In this document: positions 5,925 through 8,424 of the stretch, one piece after another
Position numbering within the stretch: the first letter of the stretch is position 1
How the letters are laid out: the number at the start of each line of letters is the position of its first letter
Assembly: GCA_050744165.1 (NCBI GenBank)
Contig: JBOGGN010000114.1
Span: 1-8,424, forward strand
From: JBOGGN01 sp050744165
GTDB lineage: Bacteria > Actinomycetota > Acidimicrobiia > Acidimicrobiales > Palsa-688
Direction of reading: 5' to 3'
Length of the DNA stretch: 8,424 nt
Notes under the pieces: generated by a model
What the model saw: the letters and a program-made list of their open reading frames with translations, nothing else
Database searches by the model: none
Told to the model about the DNA's origin: nothing
Made by a program: the position numbers and the translations under genes

Positions 5925-6806
5925 CTACTTGGCCCGGCGGGCCGCCAGCCGTTCAGCCCGGGCCGCCAGGCCGCGGCCGTCGATGCGCTGGCACACCGCG
6001 TCGAAATCCTCGGTCGGGCCCCCCCAGAGGAGCTCGTCGACCCGATGGAGCAGGGACCGATCAACCCGCAAGGTGGCCAGGTCCTTGAACAGCATCGCCC
6101 GCTCCCGTTCCGCCGCCAGGGTGGCCGCCAGGGCGGGCCCGCCCCGCACAGAGACGTCCCACTCGGTCGCCCGGTCGGGAATCTGCTCGATCGTTCCATA
6201 GCGGGCCAGCACCGTGGCCGCGGACTTGGGACCCCATCCCGCCAGCCCCGGGTAGCCGTCCGAGGAGTCTCCGACCAACGCCAGGTAGTCGGGAATGGAG
6301 GACGGGGTGACTCCGAACTTCGACGCAACGCCGGCGGCATCGATGACGACTCGCTTCCGACGATAGAGCTGCACCACCCGACCGTCGTCGACGCACTGCC
6401 CGAGATCCTTGTCGGGGGTGCAGATGACGACCTGCTCCACGGTCGGCTCGGCGGCCGCCACCGCGGCCGCCGACGCCAGCGCATCGTCGGCCTCCAACTC
6501 CACCATGGGCCATACGACAACGCCCATGGACTGCAAGGCCAACTCCAGCAACGTGAACTGACCCAGGAGTTCGGGCGCCACCCCGGCCGAGGATTTGTAA
6601 CCGGGCCAGAGATCGTTGCGGAACGACTCGATTACGTGATCAGTGGCGACACCAAGATGGGTCGCCCCCTCTTCGAACATGCCGAGAATTGAGCCCAGCA
6701 CGGCCCGAGTGGCTCCCACCTCCGCGCCGTCGGGGGTACGGTGTGGCGGCGCCCCGAAAAAGTGGCGAAATATCTCATAGGTACCGTCGACCAGGAAGAC
6801 CCGCAC
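5925..6806 (-). CDS. Stand-alone 5'-3' exonuclease / flap endonuclease (PolA N-domain-like)
   Basis: This is a 293-residue nuclease of the FEN/PolA 5'-nuclease family, which removes 5' flaps and RNA primers in replication and repair. There is no polymerase domain. Metal-binding acidic residues appear in order: D7 (FLVDGTYEIF), D56 (ATDHV, then FRNDLWPGYKSS, the arch-type substrate-binding block), E105/D107/D108 (ELEADDALAS), D132/D134 (TPDKDLGQ) and D180/D183 in the helix-hairpin-helix region (GDSSDGYPGLAGWGPKSAA). All are present, so it should be active. The GTG at 6806 begins MRVFLVDGTY and fits the family N-terminus. A TTG at 6830 would add eight residues, and neither start has a clear ribosome site. 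Mycobacterial FenA is a comparable stand-alone enzyme. It converges on aat and diverges from the NlpC/P60 gene. Confidence 0.9.
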   Translation of the reverse strand: MRVFLVDGTYEIFRHFFGAPPHRTPDGAEVGATRAVLGSILGMFEEGATHLGVATDHVIESFRNDLWPGYKSSAGVAPELLGQFTLLELALQSMGVVVWPMVELEADDALASAAAVAAAEPTVEQVVICTPDKDLGQCVDDGRVVQLYRRKRVVIDAAGVASKFGVTPSSIPDYLALVGDSSDGYPGLAGWGPKSAATVLARYGTIEQIPDRATEWDVSVRGGPALAATLAAERERAMLFKDLATLRVDRSLLHRVDELLWGGPTEDFDAVCQRIDGRGLAARAERLAARRAK

Positions 6807-6891
6807 GGCATCAGCTTGGCAGCGTCTCAACCCGGTGGGGCGAACCGCCGATCAACTTTGCAACAGCCCCCCCACCAGTCACTTCTGCCCC

Positions 6892-6920
6892 TTGACGCAC
6901 TCCGGCCACATGTCTAGCCT
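6892..6920 (+). promoter_or_regulatory. Sigma70-type promoter of the NlpC/P60 gene
   Basis: The -35 box TTGACG (6892-6897) and -10 box TAGCCT (6915-6920) are separated by exactly 17 bp. Transcription would start near 6927, giving a 5' leader of only about 20 nt before ATG 6948. The -35 differs from TTGACA at one base, and the -10 fits TANNNT. This is the best promoter match in the window. Confidence 0.7.
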
Positions 6921-6947
6921 GCCTCCATCGTTCGCAGTCGCTCGGTC

Positions 6948-8264
6948 ATGACGAAGCTGCACTGCCGGGCCGGGGTGGTCGGGACCCTGTCGGCAACGAT
7001 GATCGCAGCGATCATCGCCGTGACGGCCGTCCCCCCGCCGACCTATGCCGACAACATCAACAACGACAAGGCCCAAGCGGCGGCCTTGGCCGAGCAGATC
7101 AACGCCGATGCCACCCAGGTGCAGATCCTCGACGCCCAGTACGACGGGGCGCAGTACCACCTGAGCCAGGTCCAGCAGCAACTGGTGACCGCCCAGCAGC
7201 AGCTTCAGGTGGCCCAAGCCAACGCCGACCGCAGCAAGGCGGCGCTGGCCGGCGAAGCGGTCAAGGCCTACATGCACGGCGGCGTAACCAGCACTCCGAC
7301 GGTGAGCGCCTACCAGGGCGGCGACGACCTTGCCGTGGCGGAGGGGTACTTCCAGCTGGCGGTCGGCAACCAGACCGATGCCCTGGACCAGTACCGCTCA
7401 AGCGAAGCCCAACTCCGTCAGCAGCAATCCAGCCTGAACGCCACCGAAGCCGCCGATCAAACAGCCGTGGATCAGGTCACCAGCCGCCGGCAGGCCGTTG
7501 ACAGCGCCTCAGCCGCCAGCCAGGCGCTGCTCTCGCAGGTCACGGGACAGCTGGCCCAACTCGTCGCCCAGCAGCAGGCCCAGATCCAGGCGCAAGAAGA
7601 AGCCCAGGTTAAGGCGCAACTGCTCGCCGCCCAGCAAGCGCAGGCCCAGGCAGCCCAGGCCCAGGGCCAGAGCCAGGGCCAGGCAGCCCAGGCGCAGGCC
7701 CCAGCGACGCGCAACACTGCATCGGCCAACAACGGCGGCGCATCGCCGACCAACAGCGGTCGGACGACGGGTAACGCCTCGGCCCCGTCCTCGGCCAGCA
7801 ATGCCGCCGGGTCGCCCAGCGGGGGCGGGTCGGCGAGCGCGGGCACATCGGGACACAGCACTACCCCGACCACCAGCCCGTCACCGGTGCCGAGCGGGCC
7901 CATCCCCGCGGCCAGCCCTGCCGCGTCGCTGGCTATCGCCTACGCCCGGGCGCAGATCGGCAAGCCGTACCAGTGGGGTGGCGCGGGACCGGGCTCCTTC
8001 GACTGCTCGGGTTTGACCATGATGGCCTGGGCGGCGGCCGGCGTTTCGCTGCCCCACTACACCGGTGCCCAATACGCGGACACCGCCCATGTGCCGATCG
8101 CCGACCTCCAGCCGGGCGACCTGGTCTTTTTCGGCTCCGATCTCCACCACGTCGGGCTCTACATCGGTGGCGGCCAGATGATCGACGCCCCCTCCACCGG
8201 TGAGTTCGTGCGGGTCGACTCCATCTATTGGCCTGACCTCCAGCCGCTCGGGGGGCGGCCCTAA
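6948..8264 (+). CDS. Secreted NlpC/P60 peptidoglycan endopeptidase with coiled-coil N-domain
   Basis: This is a 438-residue exported cell-wall hydrolase expected to cut stem-peptide bonds in peptidoglycan. Residues 1-34 form a Sec-type signal peptide: basic start, hydrophobic core TMIAAIIAVTAV, likely cleavage after TYA. Residues about 38-115 and 150-235 are Gln/Ala-rich heptad-like coiled coils with a short globular stretch between (AYMHGGVTSTP...GYFQLAVGN), the RipA/PcsB-like layout linked to autoinhibition or partner binding. Residues about 240-325 are a Ser/Thr/Gly/Pro linker. The NlpC/P60 domain spans about 326-438, with catalytic Cys353 (FDCSGL), His401 (HHVGLYIG) and an acidic third position, Asp413 (QMIDAPSTG). 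ATG 6948 follows the promoter by about 20 nt, without a strong Shine-Dalgarno. A terminator-like hairpin follows TAA. Family assignment is secure; the exact bond cut is unknown. Confidence 0.94.
   Translation: MTKLHCRAGVVGTLSATMIAAIIAVTAVPPPTYADNINNDKAQAAALAEQINADATQVQILDAQYDGAQYHLSQVQQQLVTAQQQLQVAQANADRSKAALAGEAVKAYMHGGVTSTPTVSAYQGGDDLAVAEGYFQLAVGNQTDALDQYRSSEAQLRQQQSSLNATEAADQTAVDQVTSRRQAVDSASAASQALLSQVTGQLAQLVAQQQAQIQAQEEAQVKAQLLAAQQAQAQAAQAQGQSQGQAAQAQAPATRNTASANNGGASPTNSGRTTGNASAPSSASNAAGSPSGGGSASAGTSGHSTTPTTSPSPVPSGPIPAASPAASLAIAYARAQIGKPYQWGGAGPGSFDCSGLTMMAWAAAGVSLPHYTGAQYADTAHVPIADLQPGDLVFFGSDLHHVGLYIGGGQMIDAPSTGEFVRVDSIYWPDLQPLGGRP
6997..7017. repeat. Perfect 10-bp-arm palindrome inside the signal-peptide coding region
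   Basis: The arms CGATGATCGC (6997-7006) and GCGATCATCG (7008-7017) are exact reverse complements around a single central A. The site lies 49 bp into the hydrolase gene, about 70 bp after the predicted transcription start, and encodes part of the signal-peptide core. As DNA it could be an operator for a dimeric regulator. As RNA it gives a 9-bp stem with a CAG loop. Coding of repeated Ile and Ala codons could also create it by chance. Confidence 0.55.
7646..7693 (+). repeat. In-frame duplicated 15-bp segment (33-bp period) in the Gln/Ala tract
   Basis: CCAGGCAGCCCAGGC occurs exactly at 7646-7660 and 7679-7693, 33 bp apart, so the period is 11 codons. Both copies encode QAAQAQ within the Gln-Ala-rich end of the second coiled coil. 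The surrounding DNA is full of CAGGCC-like units. This looks like slippage or duplication that keeps the reading frame. Confidence 0.6.
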
Positions 8265-8266
8265 GG

Positions 8267-8294
8267 CACCGGACGGACCTAGCCGGTGTTCTTT
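8267..8294 (+). terminator. Terminator-like hairpin after the NlpC/P60 gene
   Basis: CACCGG (8267-8272) pairs perfectly with CCGGTG (8283-8288) around a 10-nt loop, followed by the T-rich run TTCTTT (8289-8294). It begins 3 nt after the TAA at 8262-8264. The stem is short and the tail is interrupted by a C, so termination strength is uncertain. Confidence 0.5.
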
Positions 8295-8424
8295 GCCGAG
8301 GCTCCTACGCGCCGCCGGGCTCGTACCCGCCCCGCCCCGGCCTGGTCGTCGGTCAGAACACGCGCCGTGCGGCTGAGGGGACTTCGAGGCTGCGGCCGCT
8401 GGGGGCGCAGTCTTGGGTCAAACT

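Noticed and set aside
6807..6947. c-di-AMP (ydaO-type) riboswitch before the NlpC/P60 gene
   Set aside because: The predicted leader is only about 20 nt and I see none of the expected paired structure.
8353..8424. Possible 3' end of a minus-strand gene entering from the right edge, ending TGA at 8355-8353
   Set aside because: Only about 23 codons are visible. A second minus-strand frame is also open to 8279, and no motif allows a choice.

Overview
The window is GC-rich, roughly 70% by eye, with GTG and TTG starts and densely packed genes on both strands. A stand-alone acyl-CoA carboxylase epsilon subunit next to a PccB/AccD-type carboxyltransferase, and a single-chain MeaA/Ecm-type mutase, point to a high-GC actinobacterium. 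An Acidimicrobiia-like lineage is possible, but this is inference and I cannot place it further.

Layout from left to right. The 3' three-quarters of a B12-dependent ethylmalonyl-CoA mutase gene (+) is cut by the window edge. A small MauE-family membrane protein (+) follows; its obvious first helix has no canonical start codon. Its 3' end carries a compact cluster of DnaA-box-like 9-mers and runs 49 bp into a convergent three-gene operon on the minus strand. In transcription order that operon is acyl-CoA carboxylase beta, a 61-residue epsilon subunit and a calcineurin-like metallophosphoesterase. Divergent to it is aat, leucyl/phenylalanyl-tRNA-protein transferase (+); the gap between them holds a 9-bp tandem repeat. 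Then come a stand-alone 5'-3' exonuclease/flap endonuclease (-) and, divergent to that, a secreted NlpC/P60 cell-wall hydrolase (+). The hydrolase has a clear sigma70-type promoter, a palindrome early in its coding sequence and a terminator-like hairpin after its stop.

The metabolic genes fit together. Ecm converts ethylmalonyl-CoA to methylsuccinyl-CoA in the ethylmalonyl-CoA route of acetyl-CoA assimilation. A propionyl/acetyl-CoA carboxylase handles the propionyl-CoA branch, or makes malonyl-CoA. No biotin-carboxylase/biotin-carrier alpha subunit lies in the window, so the carboxylase must be completed from elsewhere. The remaining genes look like housekeeping: N-degron tagging, DNA flap processing and peptidoglycan hydrolysis.

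No stretch over 300 bases lacks a gene. The gaps at 1540-1659, 4936-5073, 5809-5924, 6807-6947 and 8265-8424 hold only the sites listed; in 5809-5924 I see nothing convincing. I found no tRNA, rRNA, CRISPR array, transposase or phage gene, and nothing resembling a new multi-gene system. The signals least explained by known genes are the DnaA-box-like cluster, the promoter-side tandem repeat and the palindrome inside the signal-peptide coding region.
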